A model generated the notes under the pieces. The model worked only from the letters and a program-made list of their open reading frames with translations, was not told where the DNA came from and made no database searches. Position numbers and translations under genes: made by a program. Of a stretch of 64,000 nt of DNA, positions 12,095 to 24,000 are shown in pieces (within the stretch, counting starts at the first letter, position 1; every line of letters starts with the position of its first letter). Source of the stretch: Triangularia verruculosa (Eukaryota; Ascomycota; Sordariomycetes; Sordariales; Podosporaceae). Location of the stretch: positions 62,001 through 126,000 of the forward strand of contig MU863952.1 in the NCBI GenBank assembly GCA_033296885.1, given 5' to 3'.

Positions 12095-13824
12095 ATGAGC
12101 GTCCGTCTCGGCACCCCAGAAACTCAACCTCTTCTCATCAGCGTGACGGACGAAGGCCACCATTATCACACCTGCCTCCCCGCCACGTCGGACTCGCCTG
12201 CCGATTCCGCCGACGAAGATGACGCCCTCCTCCAGACTCACAGCCACCACGGAAGGGATCACAATGAGCCGGTAATCGTCGATTTTGACCCTTCTGGGGA
12301 CCCAGAAAATCCCCTGGAATGGACGACGCCGTTCAAATGGGCGATTGTGACCATCCTGGCGTTTATGGCTTTTACTGTGCATGTTTTTCCACCAGCCCTC
12401 GTGGGTTGTGAACAAAGCTAACAAGAAACACAGAACAATGACGTGCATTTCACTCGTCCCTCTCGCGACCGAGATTGTTGCGGATCTTTCACCACCAGGT
12501 AGCACCCCCAGCAAATCATCTTCTGTTCTTCTCGTCACCATCTGGGAGCTGGGTGAAGCCGCCGGCCCGCTGTTCATCGCGCCACTGTCGGAAATGTACG
12601 GCCGGTATCCGGTCATGAACGCGTGCAACATTTTATTCATTCTCGCGACCGTCATGACTGCCACCTCGCAATCGGTCACAAGCTTGGTTGTCGCGCGGAT
12701 GCTGACAGGGTGCGTGGTGGCTGGGAATGTGCTCAACCCAGCGATCGTTGGCGACATTTTTATCTCTGAGCAGAGAGGAAGTGCCGTGTCCTTGGTTTAT
12801 CTCGCGCCGCTTGTCGGAGGAGCGGTGGCGCCGTTGATTGGGAGCGCCGTTGCCGAGATGGTAGGGTGGAGGAAGGTGATTTGGATGACGGCTGGTCTGG
12901 CGTCGTTGGGGGAGCTCATGTTCTTGCTGTGCTTCAGGGAGACGTACAAGGTGGCTATCTTGAGGAAGAGGGCGAAGAGGTGGGGCAAGGGGTACAAGAC
13001 GGCGGTGGATTACGAAGAGGAGGCCAAGTTGAGGCTGGAAGGGGAGCAGAAGGGAGTCAGTGGGCAACAAAGTGTGTGGAAGAAGCTGGGAGACGCGGTC
13101 ATGAGGCCAGCACATGTGCTCTTTGGGAGCGGTGTGCTTATGGCGACGAGCTTCTTTGGGGCAGTGGTTTTCGCCTTTTACTATGTGATGAGCACGACGC
13201 TGGCGGATATTTTGCAGGATGTTTATGGCCTGTCACCGATGGCGGTTGGTAGTTGCTTTGCCAGTTTCAGTGAGTTGTCCGCTTCTTTCCCTTTTCTTTT
13301 ATGTCGACCTAACCAGACAACCTATAGCAATTGGTTCAACTGTCAGCGTCTTGTTATGCAACCACTGCCTCGATAGGATTTACATCCGCATGAGACACAC
13401 TCATAAGGGAGTTGGCAAGCCGGAATTCCGACTTCCGCTGGCCATAGTCGGAGCCTTCGCTCTCCCGGTGGCTGTGGCGGCGTATGGTTGGGTTCCGGAG
13501 TTGAAACTACCCCTTCTGCTACTGCTCCTTTCTGTCAGCTTGCTCGGCAGTTGTCTCATGCTGGCGATGATCCCCGTCATGACATATATCGTCGACGCCT
13601 TTGGTATCTACTCGGCCTCAGCCTTGACGGGAGTTATGGTGACAAGGTGCCTCTGCGGCACTTTCCTGCCTCTCACGACCGCCCCGCTGATGGAGCGGTT
13701 TGGATATGGGTGGACTTTCAGCATCCTGGCGGGAGGTACTCTTATGCTGGCACCCATCCCGGTTTTGATGATGAGATATGGCTCCAAGTGGCGACAGTTT
13801 TCAAAGTACAGTCGCGATCAATGA
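12095..13824 (+). CDS. MFS drug/polyamine-type transporter (DHA1)
   Basis: Exons 12095-12378, 12434-13269 and 13328-13824 give 538 aa. Intron 1 (55 nt) is best read as a GC-AG intron (donor GCATGT, branch CTAAC); only this junction restores the TM1 sequence FTV-TMTCISLVP. Intron 2 is a normal GTGAGT...TAG of 58 nt. Family features seen: an acidic N-terminus, WELGEAAGP in TM4/5, the GRYPVMN loop, a motif-A-like loop, and 12 predicted TM segments. It probably exports or imports small organic compounds by proton antiport; the substrate is unknown. It lies downstream of the Zn2Cys6 regulator on the same strand. Confidence 0.9.
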
Positions 13825-14404
13825 TGATAATGACACACGCAAAAAGCACACGAGGGTATGGGTACGGTATATGGACAAAAAGGTTACGAAAGAGGGATTG
13901 GGGGTTAGATCAAAAGTACACGGTTATGATTTATGGGCTTATGAATATATGATTTTCTGGCTAGGCAGGTAGGTAGTTGGAAAACACCAAAAACAAGAAT
14001 AAAAGTGCTTCAATATGTATCGCTATCATCTCAACTGTCGTCGGTGTTCTTGCCCATTGATTGGATGAGCGGTGGCACTTTCCCCAAGCTAAGGGGTGTG
14101 CATGACGTGAAAGATGACGTATTTGCACCACCATCTTTCTCTGCTAGCTCTTGCAAACGCGGCATGAACGCCACACGCGACTGCTATCTTCAGAAAAATT
14201 CCAGAAACCTGAAATGGGTCTTGGGGAAGGAGCGTTGAGCCAACATCTGATGATTTTTGGGACATCAGTGTCTCTCGCTTGCCATCGCAGGGGCCTTTGA
14301 TCCACTTTCACTCTTCACCCTACAACATCTTTTTTTGGCATCTTTTACAGACGCATCTTTCATCTTTATATCTGTTGCTAGTCAATCTATCTGCGATACC
14401 CACA
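13825..14404. other. intergenic, MFS to hydrolase
   Basis: No coding evidence. It contains the MFS 3' flank and the promoter region of the hydrolase, with pyrimidine-rich runs just before the start codon at 14405. Confidence 0.5.
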
Positions 14405-16339
14405 ATGAAGAGGATATTGCTGCTTTGTTTTATCCACGGTTTCAAGGTCAGTTTGTCCGTTTGGCTCTTCCTACCGTTTCCATCACTGACGCATCGCGGT
14501 ATTCAAGGGAGACGACGACACGTTTGGCAGCTTTCCCAAACACTTCCAGGACATCGTCACCAACAACCTACCAGAGCATGAGGTTGCATCCGTTGTCTAC
14601 CCCAAGTATGAGACCAAAGGCGAGCTTGCCCAGAGCACTGCTGCATTCCTGGAATGGTGAGTTGGTCGAGTTATCCTCTACCACGCGACACGCGCCAAGG
14701 CTAACCCCTTAAAAGGCTCAAAGAACGTGTGATGGACTTGCGCAAGGCCCATCTCGACAACCCATGGCCGCCCAACGACCGAAGCGTTGGAGTCATTCTG
14801 GTCGCTCATTCCATGGGTGGCTTTGTTGCCAGCGACTGTCTCTTCCGCATCCTTGACGAAAGACGACAGGATGAGAACGCGTCTGGTCCTATATTCCCTC
14901 TCATCCAGGGCGTTCTCGCCTTCGACACCCCCTACAACGGCCTCGCGCGTTCCATGTTTGTTTATGGCGCTTTCTCCAACTACCAGAAAGTGAGCAACGT
15001 GTTCAACGTCATGACAGCCATTTCGGCAGCGGCACCCGCCACCCTTTCCCGGCTTGCATCTCGACGCGCTGTCAAAGTCGCTACGGGCCGGATTGCCAAG
15101 AGATCATCCAGCCCGGCGTGGAAGGCGTGGCAGCTCATCGCTATGCGGACCGGAACCGTCGGCGTCATTGCAGCCGGTGGAGTGGCGGCATATATGCACC
15201 GCAAGCAGATTATCGAAGGCATGCGCACCGTGCGCAGTCTGACGAAGGAGGACGTCGTCGCTGGTTACCAACAATCCGTTGATGCGCTCGGTCAGGGGCT
15301 CGCATACATCAACAGGGGCAACATCGGCGAGTCCTTCGCGTATCTGTCGGACCACTTCACCTTTGTCGGCTCTCTTCTAAAGCAGAATGAGCTTAACCGT
15401 CGACTCGAGCGGCTCGCGTCCCTCAAGGGCGTCGGGTTTTCGGATGTCTTTGCGTCTCTCGGCGAGAATGGTTATTGGAGCGGAGGATACTTTGTGCCGG
15501 AACGTACATTTTGTGCTGTTCCTGCCAAAGACCACCCTGCCGAGCATCTGTTCACCAGACATGTTATCGAAGGAACCAAGGATGAAATTGTGGCACATAT
15601 CAATCTGTTCAAGCCAGACAAGAACAAGGAGTATGAGAAAATGACAAACGACGCCGCGCAGCGTGTCATCAGCTGGTTCAACGAGGAAACAGAAATTTGG
15701 GACGATCCAAAGTTTGCAGAGCCCATCCCGGCCGAATCCGAGGAGACACAGGAGATTGCCAAAGCTGTCGACGAAGAAGGGATCGCGAAACCAACTGAGG
15801 AAACAATCGAGAAAGTGGCAGGCGAAGGGGACCAGGAGATGGCGGACGACGATATTCCTGAAGAATGTCCAATCGACATCGCCGCAGCCGCCTCGCTTGT
15901 TCCCCTGCCTGACGATATCGGTGACAATGATAATGAGGGCGGGGAAAAGTCGGAGGCTAGCGAGCAAAAGAAGGCCTATCTGCGGCATCTGTTCGGCGTT
16001 GCTCAAGAAACAAGTACGAGTTTGCGATCGTATCTACCGTCGAAGCTGCCGTCCGTCGAGATGCCAAAGATGTCGATGCCGTCTATGCCCAGTGTCAGCA
16101 TGCCCAGTATGCCTTCGATGCCCAGCATGTCAATGCCCACGAGGATAAACCTTTTTCCATCCAAGAAACCGTCCGATATCGGGTCCACGACGGCATCCCA
16201 GGCCTCAAAAGAGAGCAGCATGCCGACAGGGGTTGACCAAGCCAAGAATGACGACAGTGAGAGTGCTGCCGAGAACGCGGGGCAGCAGCCAGGGGCAGGT
16301 CCAGTCACAGGGGGTGATGAGATCACGGTGTCAAAGTAA
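14405..16339 (+). CDS. DUF676-like serine hydrolase/lipase with membrane segment
   Basis: Exons 14405-14446, 14508-14656 and 14716-16339 (introns of 61 and 59 nt) give 604 aa. The first exon encodes only 14 residues and ends in the oxyanion-hole motif FIHGFK, which continues as GDDDTFG in exon 2. The nucleophile elbow is AHSMGG with Ser96, and FDTPYNG follows. This matches the fungal DUF676/lipase-like alpha/beta hydrolases. A hydrophobic stretch near residues 195-215 may anchor the protein in a membrane. Downstream is an acidic Glu/Ala-rich segment and then a tail of Met-Pro-Ser repeats (16065-16140). Acyl-ester substrate is assumed from the family; a role at lipid droplets or the ER cannot be shown from sequence. 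Confidence 0.85.
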
Positions 16340-17673
16340 TCTTTGTGTCGGCCACATCTATTTCGTTATACGGCGAGTTCCGTCTTTTGTATAATGCTTA
16401 TTCTTGATCTTTAGTTGGTTTATTTCACCAGAAGAAGTTGGGGGGTTGTATCTTGCGTACCTGCGTCTTCAGCTATCACACATACATGGTGTCCGCGTCC
16501 AGCAGCAATCAAGATAACCGAAACGTGGCCTGTGATGCCAGAACTATCTACCAACAGCAGCCCATCTTTACAACTCGTGCTTCAAGTACCACGTTGAATC
16601 TCTTAGGCAAGCTTGGCAATCCCGTCTGTACATGACCTAGTCCGGCATCTCGCGCATGCTGCAAGTGATGTGTGCTCTCGGCGAGGGAATTTCCCGGACG
16701 GTTCGTGGTGGTGTTTCCCTTTCCACTCACCGGGCCGGCGGGAAGTGGGAGATGGGAAACAGAAAAAGTCACCACTAGCGGCAACGTTGTGCTGCATAGA
16801 AGGGTGATTGGTGGTTTGGGGCTCCATGGTTCCCGCTCGGCAGTTCCCGAATAGGAAGTTGGCGATGCAGCATGGCAGTTGGGGCATAAACCATTGCGGG
16901 GAGATGACTAGCACTTGCAGATAGTTATCAGACCTCCGATAAGAGCCGCCGATCCCTTTTTTTTTTCTTTTTTTTTGTTTGGATCCCTCCCCACAACCTT
17001 CCTGACGTGGGCACGTGGTGGGCTTATCTTGCATCTTGACTGGAGGTTGGGGGATTGGAAGTCTAGACTGACCCTGGTCTCAATGTTTGGGTTAAACGGG
17101 GCACAGTTGGGATGGACAGGGGTAAATGTTATCCGTATTGGCTACCACTGGGAAATACTCGGGTTTTGGGCGGCAGCTGAGGGAGGATCCCTTCTGTGGG
17201 GTTTCTTGGCTTTTAGAGGTCCGTCGGGATAGGTCTGAGTCTACATCTGAGACAACGGCGGTACTTGGGGCTAAGACTTTGGGTAATCGACCATGAACTT
17301 CTCCCCAATCGCCTTCCAGAAAGGGAACACGGTTCCGTCTGGGGTGTAACACGCTCCAAGAGCCTGGGGTAACATGTTGATGATTTTGGAGTTCCTATGA
17401 CTGTGGATTGGTTCTGAAGCGTACAGCGGGATGCGGGAATGTGAGGGAGCTACTGCTGTGCCCTCGTGTCGACTCGGAGTCCCCACGAGAACGTGGAAAT
17501 GTCCCAAGGTACCGCGGGAGATGAGCCATGTCTCATTGTAAAATCTGGAGGAGTATATAGAGTGCTCGTGGTTCCTGAGCTTCGGGACGATTCACACTGC
17601 ATCATCCCGCTATCTACCGGTTCCTGCATCCACTCTATCTCACGGTTTCCATCGCAACGTTCCATCCGTCAAG
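16340..17673. other. intergenic, no gene supported
   Basis: 1.3 kb with only short overlapping frames. A T-rich run (about 16957-16978) is present. A TATA element for the downstream nuclease is annotated separately. Confidence 0.55.
17554..17560 (+). promoter_or_regulatory. TATA box of secreted nuclease gene
   Basis: TATATAG, 114 nt before the start codon at 17674. The gene it precedes has strongly C-ending codons, consistent with high expression. Confidence 0.55.
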
Positions 17674-18351
17674 ATGAAGTCCTTCTTCCTCGCTTCGATC
17701 CTCGCGGTGGTGGCTTCTGCCATTCCCATGCCCGCACCGGCCCCTGTATGTTTTTTTCTTTCTTTCTAGGACTCACGAGATGAAATGACAACTGACCAAG
17801 AGCAACAGCCCGGAATCCCCTCCAAGGCCACTGCCCAGAGCCAGCTCAACGCCTTGACTGTCCAGGCCAACTACGACAACGGCGGCTACAACCGTGACCT
17901 CTTCCCCCACTGGAACACCGTCTCGGGCACCTGCAACACCCGCGAGACGGTCCTCAAGCGCGACGGCTCCAACGTCGTCACCAACTCTGCCTGCGCCGCC
18001 ACCTCGGGGACCTGGTACTCCCCCTTCGACGGCGCCACCTGGACCGCCGCCTCGGACGTCGACATCGACCACATGGTCCCCCTCAAGAACGCCTGGATCT
18101 CGGGCGCCTACCAGTGGACCGCCGCCAAGCGCACCCAGTTCGCCAACGACCTCAACACCCCCCAGCTGTGGGCCGTCACCGACAACGTCAACCAGTCCAA
18201 GAGCGACAAGAGCCCCGACGCGTGGAAGCCCCCCCTCACGAGCTTCTACTGCACCTACGCCAAGAGCTGGGTCGCCGTCAAGTACTCTTATGGTCTGAGC
18301 ATCACCAGCGCCGAGAAGAGCGCGCTTACCAGCATGATCAACACCTGTTAA
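17674..18351 (+). CDS. Secreted HNH/DUF1524-type nuclease-like protein
   Basis: Exon 1 17674-17745 encodes a signal peptide (MKSFFLASILAVVASA) plus a short Pro/Ala segment. After a 63-nt intron (17746-17808), exon 2 runs to 18351, 204 aa in all. The core shows the HNH-like metal-finger arrangement of DUF1524/GmrSD-C-like secreted proteins: DIDHMVPLKNAWISGA, then a conserved DLNTPQLWAV-x5-N-x2-K, and P-x2-WKPP. His in DIDH and the later Asn/Lys are the expected catalytic and metal residues. Paired Cys residues suggest disulfides. It probably degrades extracellular nucleic acid for nutrition. Codons in exon 2 are almost all C-ending, which suggests high expression. Confidence 0.88.
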
Positions 18352-18694
18352 GCGGGGGCGAGAGGGATATGGCGAGATGATGGATACCGTGAGATGAGAG
18401 GATGGCAGAAAGTGGGCTGTGGTGGCTGTATGTATATCTAGGGGCCTATGAGTTTGTATATATCTTGATAAGTGATGAATGACACGTGGAGTTCTATCGT
18501 GGACTTAAAACAACTACCTACCTATTTTTGATGCTCCTGAATACACTCTCCCCGCATTAATTCAATTTACTGGACCCACAAAAGACATTTAACTCGAATC
18601 TAGAATTGAACCCCTATTAGAACTTATAAAACCAAACGCCATTATGATGTACCCATCCAAACTCCCAATTCCAAACCCTAAAAAAGGAACCCCC
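18352..18694. other. convergent intergenic
   Basis: AT-rich 3' flank shared by the nuclease gene (plus) and the GTPase-like gene (minus). Nothing else seen. Confidence 0.5.
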
Positions 18695-20492
18695 TTAATT
18701 CAAAGGCAAAATCGTCAACCCACAAGGCAGCTTCGCACTCCCCTCCCCCGCCGTCCCCTCCCTCAGTTCATTATTGTCATTCACAAACGTCATGGACATA
18801 TCCCTGATCATATCCGCCGCGCTCAAACTATCCCCCATCGCCGTCCCCTTCCCCCCACCATATTCGTCGCCTCCGTAGCCCTGCTCCAGAAACACCGCGT
18901 CGTGGGCCTGGTGGTAGGCAAACCGGTAGTTATTCTCCCCCGTCGCCCCACCACCGCCGGTGATTTCCGACTTCTCCGCCAGCGTCACCGCCTTGAGGAT
19001 GAGCTCCGAGATGTCCTGCTTCAGCTGGCACTCGGCAAAAATGGAGGATGACTCGATCGTGTCGAGCAAGATTGACTTGCCGGTGCCGAGCCGGAGGTCC
19101 TCGAGTTCGCGCGAGACTTGCTTCTGGCTTAGGTCCGGCCCTGCCGAGCTGGGATGGAATGATGGGAAGTGCGGGGTCGTGGGCGTGGAGAAGAAGGTGT
19201 ATCGCGGTGACAAGGAGGCTGACGAGGGCAGGGTGTTGGGGTGTGGCCATTGGCTGTCTGCTAGCATGTGCAGGAAGAAGATGATCCCGGCGAGGGCTTG
19301 GGTGAGCAACACGGCGCGCTCGTGAGGGGAGAGAGAGAGCAAGATGTTGCCGGACTCGGTGCCGCTTCTTCGCAGGGATTCGGCGAGGAGGGGTTTCTGG
19401 TGCGTGCCAAAGGTCGAGTCGAGGACGCGGTTGAGGAGTAAGGGGTCGGTGAGGACGGAGGGAGGGTCGCGGAGGTTGAAGATTTGAGTGGCTTTGGCGA
19501 AGAAGTTGGGGAGGATGTCACGCATGTCGACGCCGTGGATCTTGCGGGCGTGGCCGGTGTCGACTTCGTAGTAGGCGGTGGCTGCGTCGGCGCAGACTGA
19601 GAAGGTGTCAGTGTGGAAACCTGAGGAACAGTGGGGGGAGGCATACATTGCGTCGAGATAACGGGATCAGTTCGCTGAGCTGTTGCAAAAGCAAGCTTGA
19701 CATCCGACTCCCCTTTCAAGCTGGCTAGTGTGCTCTTTGCCAGTTGCTGGAAACTGCGAATGTCTTCGTCCTCGTCACCAGACGAGACGCAGACCCTTGG
19801 GATCGCAAACGGAACGATCTTATCCCAGTGGCAGCCAACCTCCTCTTCAAACCTGTTGGAAGAAAGGTCTTTCAGGATGTGGCCGACTGCGACTTTGCTG
19901 ATGCCACTCTCTGTCGACCCTGCCCCTTTCATCCATTCTAACATGACTTGGCTGACAAATTCGTCGTATTTGGTGTACACCAGCACGATTGGGACGCGGA
20001 TAGAGGCGAGGTCCTGGGTGAAGAACTGCTTCTCGAGGTCCGAGATGCCTCGGTTTTCCTCGCTGGCCGAGACGCAGTACCAAATCATGTGTACATGGTC
20101 AGCTTGGTCTATGGAGGCCGATCTACTCGAGATGAAATCGAGGACTCGGTCGTAGTTCTTCCCTTCTCCGTTCAGAAAATTCGGTGATGCGTGGATAGCC
20201 AGACGGTCATTCTGGCCTTCGAGATCTAGCTCGGATTCGATATTGTGTTTTGGGCCGAAGGTGTCCGAGACGAGTCTCTGTTTGCTCGTTCCATGGTCAG
20301 TTCTGCCAAGCAGTTCGATTGATAGGGGGTTTCACCAACCTTCTCGAGGTCAACACCAAAGACCTTGGAAAAGAGCTCTTGTTTGGTGGATTCTGGATTG
20401 CCCAGAACCAAGAGGCGGAATTTCGAGCATGGTGATAGGAAGGTGGAAGGAGGTGAGAGCGTCACCTCGGCATCAACCTGGGATGCGGTCAT
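18695..20492 (-). CDS. GTPase-like protein with degenerate P-loop
   Basis: Exons 20492-20340, 20277-19647 and 19596-18695 (introns of 62 and 50 nt) join in frame, 561 aa. The start is the first ATG in frame (20492). The fold of a Ras-like G domain is suggested by FRLLVLG-NPESTKQ at residues 25-38, a central hydrophobic strand MIWYCVS, and VYTKYDE in place of N/TKxD. The P-loop has Thr for the second Gly and Gln for the Ser/Thr that would bind magnesium, so nucleotide binding may be altered or lost. The C-terminal 300 aa are helical with no known domain; there is an N-terminal Ser/Pro segment and a GGGG-rich loop near the end. It may be a member of a fungal G-domain family of unknown role. A large C2H2 gene lies upstream on the same strand. 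Confidence 0.75.
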
Positions 20493-21069
20493 TGGCACTT
20501 GCTTCGTATGTGTGCGTTTTGTTGATTGATATGGGAGAATGTCTGTTTTTGACAACTTGGTGGATTTTTGACCCAACTCGAAATAAAATGGAGACACTTG
20601 GGTTAACTTATACTACTTGCATCATCATGCTGAAATTCACTGTTGCTGGGCGAGGTGTGCTGTGTGTTGGCACTGGGTGGTCTGATGACGCCACCTGGTC
20701 GTAAGGGGTCAGACCACCGACATCCAACCCCCACGAAAGCCATCGTTCGAGATGGGGTTTTGGATTTCTGATGATGGATTGGGTTTGCAATGCGGGGGCT
20801 TTTATTGTTAATGGCGACAGCATTTTTTGAACTCAGCACATACCTAGTTCGGTCCATATTCTTCACATCGGTGGGTGCCCCTTCTTTCAAGCATCTAAGG
20901 AGGGGCCAACACAAGCGTTTGATCATAACTGAGAGTCCGAGCTCAAGACTTAAAGAAGATACAATTACTTTCCATAGGTTGTCTCCACCTAAGGTACAGT
21001 GGCCAGCCATCACAGTCTGAATTTTCCAGTATCCCTCCCAGCTGTATATCAATGTCAAATATCACTTCC
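20493..21069. other. intergenic, same-strand genes
   Basis: 577-bp gap that should contain the promoter of the GTPase-like gene and the 3' end of the C2H2 gene. Short frames only. Confidence 0.5.
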
Positions 21070-24000
21070 CTAACCCGACCCTTCGAAGTTGTTGTCAGAA
21101 AAGTTATTATAAAAAGCCATGTCCACATCATACAAAACGGCCGGTGTGTTGAGCTGTGCCTGTGCGTCCGCTAGGCCTACATTCGACCCATTCCAACCAT
21201 TTTCAGTATTTAAAGGACCCAGATCAAACTCGGCCCCAATGGGTAGAGAAAAGTCGAACGGTTGGTTGTCAAAGTCAAATCCAAAACTCTGATTTCTTGC
21301 GTCTCTCCGAACCCCATCTTGTACCGCATTGAAGCTACTCATTGTCGACGGGTGTGCTGTTGCATCTGGCTCAGTCATGTTTGTATCATTCCCTCCATGA
21401 GCAAAATGCACCCTGGCCTCAGTAGCAACTTTGCCATCAGGCAGAGCACTTGAGTCACCGTCCGGGATGGCTAGAACATCTTTTTGCAGTGGCCCAGGCT
21501 GTTGTACTGATGCGATATGCTCGCCTTGAACACCTTCTGGGGCTTTAGGCTTCTGCGACAACGAGGCCGGCAGCATCGGCGTAGAATTTACCAATGTGAC
21601 ACTAGTTCCAGCGAAAGAGCTAGAAGGGGTTGCTGGCAGTCGTGGTCGTGAGGATCTCAGTCGTGGCTCCAGATCTTGAGATGATCCACTGGACCGGGTG
21701 GCCAGCCACGCATCATGTATTAAAGAGAAAACACGTTCAATGGCTTCTTGAAAAACCAGCTCCGTAACACCACTCTCTGAGTCTTCTGAACCTTGGTCGC
21801 TGTCTGATGCTGAGAAATTGCGCAAAATCCCGCTCCGCCGAAGCTCTTCGGCCGCGATCAGATGGCCGTGGCGTTGTTGAAACTCGAGAAACTGGCAGAT
21901 ATCTTCAGATAGGACACGATCGACATACGCTGAACTGGGCCTCGGTTTACCCGGAAACACGATGTCCCACATGGCAAACCACTTGTCTTCCTCACTGAGA
22001 TCGGAATCTGAGCGTCTGGACAGCTGACGATGCTGTTGATGGGTGATGCCGTTCAACGTCGCATTCTCAACCAGAGTGCATACCTGAGTGAGATGCTGAT
22101 GATGGTCATCCTGTTCGAGGAAAACTACCTTGCAACGCTCGCAGTAGTAGTCTGGATGGTGTTTTCTCTCAAGGTGTTGTTTCACTCGGCTGGTGTTTTT
22201 CAACTCCATCTTGAAGCATTTACGGTGCTTCTCCGGTTCGAGCTTCCAAAAGGGGCACGCCAACAACTTGAGAGAATCTCCCAAGCCTTGTATCCTTACC
22301 CTTCCGGGGTTTCCTGGTCGTTTTCTGCCGTTGGAGTTGTTGTTGTCGTCCTGGCCGTCGTCCCACATTCTCTTGAGCGACGGTACTGCGGGATTGCCCT
22401 TTCTTGAACTATTAGAAATGTGAGTAGACGCAGCCATATGTGATCCAGGATTCTCTGTCACTATGTCTCCATCCTTTGGGTCATTACAACATGACTCTTC
22501 TTTCATTGGACGAGATCTCGCGTAGCTGCGAATGGCTCCGCCATAAGTCGACGATGCAGCGCTCAAAAACTCTTCGTATAGACGATTGCTGATTGTTTCA
22601 ATGATATTCCACAAATAGTCGTGCTGTTCAAAAAACCTCTGACGATCTTGACTCGGTGTATCTGGAATAGAGAGCATATCGGAGTCTATCGATATCTCTG
22701 GGGAGCTCGCCAATACGACTTGGGTATTTGGAGATTCCGTCAAGAGCGCTGCCGTTTTTTGATGTTGTGACTCGCTCGAGATAGAGTCCAATTGATCGAA
22801 GGCCCGTGGTCCAGCGTCTTTTTGCTGCGTCTGAATAGTTGAAGGCAGTGTTTGAAACCAAGCCATGGTGCTTTCGCAGTCCCCCACAATATGCCGACTT
22901 GTCGCCAGGTCTGCATTGTTACAGAATTCTGCTGAGATGCCTTCTTCTTTTTGATGGCACAAATATCTTCGACACCCACAGTCAGGGTTTGTTCCGACAT
23001 CAAACAAGTGCCATACGTAAACCCCAAGGCTCTTTTTAACGAGCTGAAGGGTCACCAACTCTCCACTCAGGGTCAGTACTCCAGAGCTTGCATGTTCCAA
23101 AGTCCACGAAATCCGGAAAAGCTCCACAAGCATGGCTGGTGTGAATTCCACTCCGGGACAAAAACGAGGACGGCAGGCAGTGGGGAAGCCCTGTGCTAAA
23201 ACATGATGGATATAAGGCCCTCCCTCTAACCATTTAGTCGCCGACATGAAAGATGGTTGATCAGTGAGGTAAAAGTTTTGATGTTGTAGATGCCACACAT
23301 TTTCGGTCCCCTCAAAGGGCTTCATCTTCGTGATAACAGGTTGGCTGTACACCGTTCCTATAGCTTCCGATTCTTCGACGAGATGTTGAAACGCAACCGT
23401 TAACCAGGCCAACTGCTCAGCGAGTTCTGCGACCATACATGCCGGGCCAGTGGCATGGATAAACAGAATATCGTTTTCGCTGTCGAGTTGTGCACTAAGA
23501 TGTGTTCCATCCTCTGGGGTGTTGTTCAAGTCTGAAATTGTTAAAAGAAGAGTGTCAGCGATGGATAGTGCTAGAGGTGTTGGGGGATCCTACTTTGGTC
23601 TTCAGTGCTGTCAACGCAACCGAGAACACTGCTCAGAACCCTCATCATTTCAGCACCATCTGACGCCCAAGTCTGGACCAGATATTGCTCAACGGTTGTT
23701 GCCTGAATCTCGTGATTCGCTGAAGACGTGAAGACGATACAGTGAGACAAGACACCTCTAGTTTCCCCCTCCAAATGGCCACTATTCTTCACAAGTTCTA
23801 GGCGAACTCTGAAAGGAGTCCAGGACAGCTGAAAAGCGACCTGGTAACTGGTAGGTCTCCGTCGTTTGCTTATTACGCCAGTAGGAAGGCTCTCGGTTAT
23901 TATCTCCCGCACGTTCATCAACACCAGACGTGATTCTGCATCACCCTGATGAAAAGAGAGTTCCCGCAGTAGTCTCTGAAGCAGCCACTCATAAGCCGTG

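Noticed and set aside
15377..16006. 209-aa minus-strand open frame
   Set aside because: Antisense to the DUF676-like hydrolase, no domain and no start context.
16957..16978. T-rich run as a mobile-element tail
   Set aside because: No target-site duplication or element body adjacent.
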